Shown: one piece after another, positions 5,342-6,702 of the stretch
Layout of the letters: every line of letters starts with the position of its first letter
How positions within the stretch are numbered: position 1 is the stretch's first letter
Origin: CAYNGH01 sp964396845
GTDB lineage: Bacteria > Vulcanimicrobiota > JAJTBE01 > CAYNGH01
Direction of reading: 5' to 3'
Length of the DNA stretch: 6,702 bases
Assembly (NCBI GenBank): GCA_964396845.1
Contig: CAYNGH010000175.1
Coordinates: forward strand, 1-6,702
The notes under the pieces: generated by a model
What the model was told of the DNA's origin: nothing
The model's database searches: none
The model's input: only the letters and a program-made list of their open reading frames with translations
Program-made: the position numbers and the translations under genes

Positions 5342-6702
5342 TTAGGTCAGGCGGATCCGGTTGAGGCGCAGAGAGTTGGCAACCACCGACACTGATGAGA
5401 AAGCCATGGCAGCAGATGCCCAGATGGGAGATAACAGAATCCTGAAGAAGGGATATAAAACCCCCGCGGCAACAGGAATAGCCATCACATTGTAAAAGAA
5501 AGCCCAGAAGAAGTTCTGATGGATGATTCCCACTGTTGCCCGGCCCAGACGAATTGCCCGGGCAACTTTCCGGGGATCTCCCCTCATCAGGGTCACCTGG
5601 GAGGCTTCGATGGCCACATCTGCGCCGGTGCCGATGGCAATGCCAACATCAGCCTGGGCCAGGGCCGGCCCGTCATTCACCCCGTCACCCACCATGGCAA
5701 CCCTGCGTCCCTCTTCCTGAAGCTCTGTAACAACCCGGGCTTTTCCTCCCGGCAGAACCCGGGAGATCACCCGGTTGATTCCAAGCATTCCCGCCACCGC
5801 CATGGCAGTCTTTTCAGAATCTCCGGTGAGCATCACCACTTCCAGCCCCATCCTGCCCAGCTCTTTCACGGCTTCCCGGGAGCCTTCCTTCAATGTGTCG
5901 GCAATGGCAATGATCCCGGCAGGGGATCCGTCAAGGGCCACATAAACCACGGTATGCCCCGAATCCTCGTGCTTTCTGACTTCATCCATCAGGGGTGCCG
6001 GGTCGATGCCCGCCTGCCGGAGATAATCCCCCCGGCCCACCAGAACAGTCCTGCCTTCAATCAAGGCTTTGATCCCCTTGCCCGGCTCCGAGGAAAAATC
6101 TTCCGCGGGGGGCAGTTGAATGCCCTTTTTTTGAGCATACTCCACCACCGACCGGCCCAGGGGATGTTCCGATAAATCCTCCGCTGCCCCAGAAAATCGG
6201 AGCAATTCAGCCTCGTCGGTATTCCATGGAACAACTGCAACAACTTTCGGCTTCCCTTCGGTGAGGGTGCCGGTTTTGTCCATCACCACGGTGTCAATCC
6301 TGCGGATCAACTCCAGGCTTTCCCCGGATCGGATCAGTATGCCTTCCCGAGCGCCCCGGCCAGTGCCAACCATTATGGCTGTTGGTGTGGCAAGCCCCAG
6401 AGCGCAGGGACATGCGATGATAAGGTGGGAGATGAAGTTCATCAGGGCAAACCGGAAAGAATCCTCCGGCCCCCATATCATCCAACCTGCAAAGGTGAGA
6501 ACCGCCACCACCATGACCACCGGCACAAAGTAAGAGGCGATGACATCGGCCACTCTCTGGATGGGCGCCTTGGAAGCCTGGGCTTCTTCAACCACCCGGA
6601 TAATCTGGGACAGGGTGGTATCTGCCCCGGTATGAGTAGCCCGGAAACGGAAAGCTCCCGATTGGTTCATGGTAGCGCCGATGACCTCATCACCGGGGCC
6701 AC
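5342..6702 (-). CDS. copA: Cu(I)-translocating P1B-type ATPase, 5' end outside the window
   Basis: ATP-driven export of Cu(I) (or Ag(I)) across the cytoplasmic membrane. The 452 visible residues begin at the end of the actuator domain (GPGDEVIGAT), so the gene runs off the right edge; the ATG at 6670 is internal, not the start. Numbering from that Met: a membrane helix at about 42-67; a helix with the CPC metal site (C87, C89); DKTGTLTEGK with phosphorylated D131; SEHPLG (168-172), the P1B nucleotide-binding His-Pro; TGD (282-284); GDGVND (328-333); then two C-terminal helices with Y393-N394 and M422-x-x-S425-S426. CPC, YN and MxxSS together mark the P1B-1 copper subgroup. CopA proteins are usually about 750-830 residues, so some 300-370 residues (metal-binding domains, first helices, TGE loop) lie outside. 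All catalytic motifs seen are intact. The stop lies 9 bp before the cyclase gene with no terminator between, so the two are probably co-transcribed. No copper-responsive operator is visible; the promoter must be outside. Confidence 0.96.
   Translation of the reverse strand, partial: GPGDEVIGATMNQSGAFRFRATHTGADTTLSQIIRVVEEAQASKAPIQRVADVIASYFVPVVMVVAVLTFAGWMIWGPEDSFRFALMNFISHLIIACPCALGLATPTAIMVGTGRGAREGILIRSGESLELIRRIDTVVMDKTGTLTEGKPKVVAVVPWNTDEAELLRFSGAAEDLSEHPLGRSVVEYAQKKGIQLPPAEDFSSEPGKGIKALIEGRTVLVGRGDYLRQAGIDPAPLMDEVRKHEDSGHTVVYVALDGSPAGIIAIADTLKEGSREAVKELGRMGLEVVMLTGDSEKTAMAVAGMLGINRVISRVLPGGKARVVTELQEEGRRVAMVGDGVNDGPALAQADVGIAIGTGADVAIEASQVTLMRGDPRKVARAIRLGRATVGIIHQNFFWAFFYNVMAIPVAAGVLYPFFRILLSPIWASAAMAFSSVSVVANSLRLNRIRLT

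Noticed and set aside
5519..6175. 218-residue plus-strand frame rich in His/Pro/Gly
   Set aside because: Antisense to conserved CopA motifs; composition is that of a complement frame.
1..6702. Frequent TCCCGG/CCGG words across the window
   Set aside because: They follow from CGG/CCG/GGA codon use in all five genes; no spacing or array structure was seen.
1..6702. CRISPR array, tRNA/rRNA genes, insertion sequence or attachment site
   Set aside because: No regularly spaced repeats, RNA-gene signatures, transposase or terminal inverted repeats were found; nearly all bases are coding.

Overview
The window carries five protein-coding genes, all on the minus strand, so the biology reads from right to left. 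The style is that of a free-living bacterium with a periplasm: secreted proteins with Sec signal peptides, a CHASE2 sensor cyclase, strong Shine-Dalgarno sites (AAGGAGG) and moderately GC-rich coding sequence. I would guess a Gram-negative lineage in which FecR-domain and CHASE2-cyclase proteins are frequent (for example Desulfobacterota or Spirochaetota), but no marker gene settles the taxonomy.

Layout in transcription order. (1) 6702-5342: the C-terminal 452 residues of a Cu(I)-exporting P1B-type ATPase (CopA), cut by the right window edge. (2) 5332-2855: an 825-residue membrane protein with an extracytoplasmic CHASE2 sensor, three further membrane helices and a class III nucleotide cyclase domain; it follows the copA stop by only 9 bp. 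(3) An 81-bp gap (2774-2854) with a good sigma70-type promoter and a strong ribosome binding site. (4) 2773-1709 and 1694-570: two tandem paralogues with the order signal peptide, FecR domain, beta-rich middle region and TPR repeats. (5) 573-76: a small secreted protein built of two copies of a BamE-like-looking unit, overlapping the previous gene by ATGA. (6) A rho-independent terminator at 72-35.

The last three genes thus form a complete transcription unit with promoter and terminator both visible. The copA and cyclase genes look like a second unit that may read through, because I see no clear terminator between the cyclase gene and that promoter.

The most interesting reading is that the cyclase and the three periplasmic proteins form one envelope-sensing module: CHASE2 faces the same compartment as the two FecR-TPR proteins and the small protein, and the output would be a cyclic nucleotide in the cytoplasm. 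This is inference from gene order and topology. The cyclase also has a Gln where class III adenylyl cyclases normally carry the adenine-recognising Lys, so its product is not certain.

The two start codons that matter most were moved inward from the longest open frame, to 2773 and 1694, on ribosome-binding-site and signal-peptide evidence. The last bases 1-34 hold no supportable feature.
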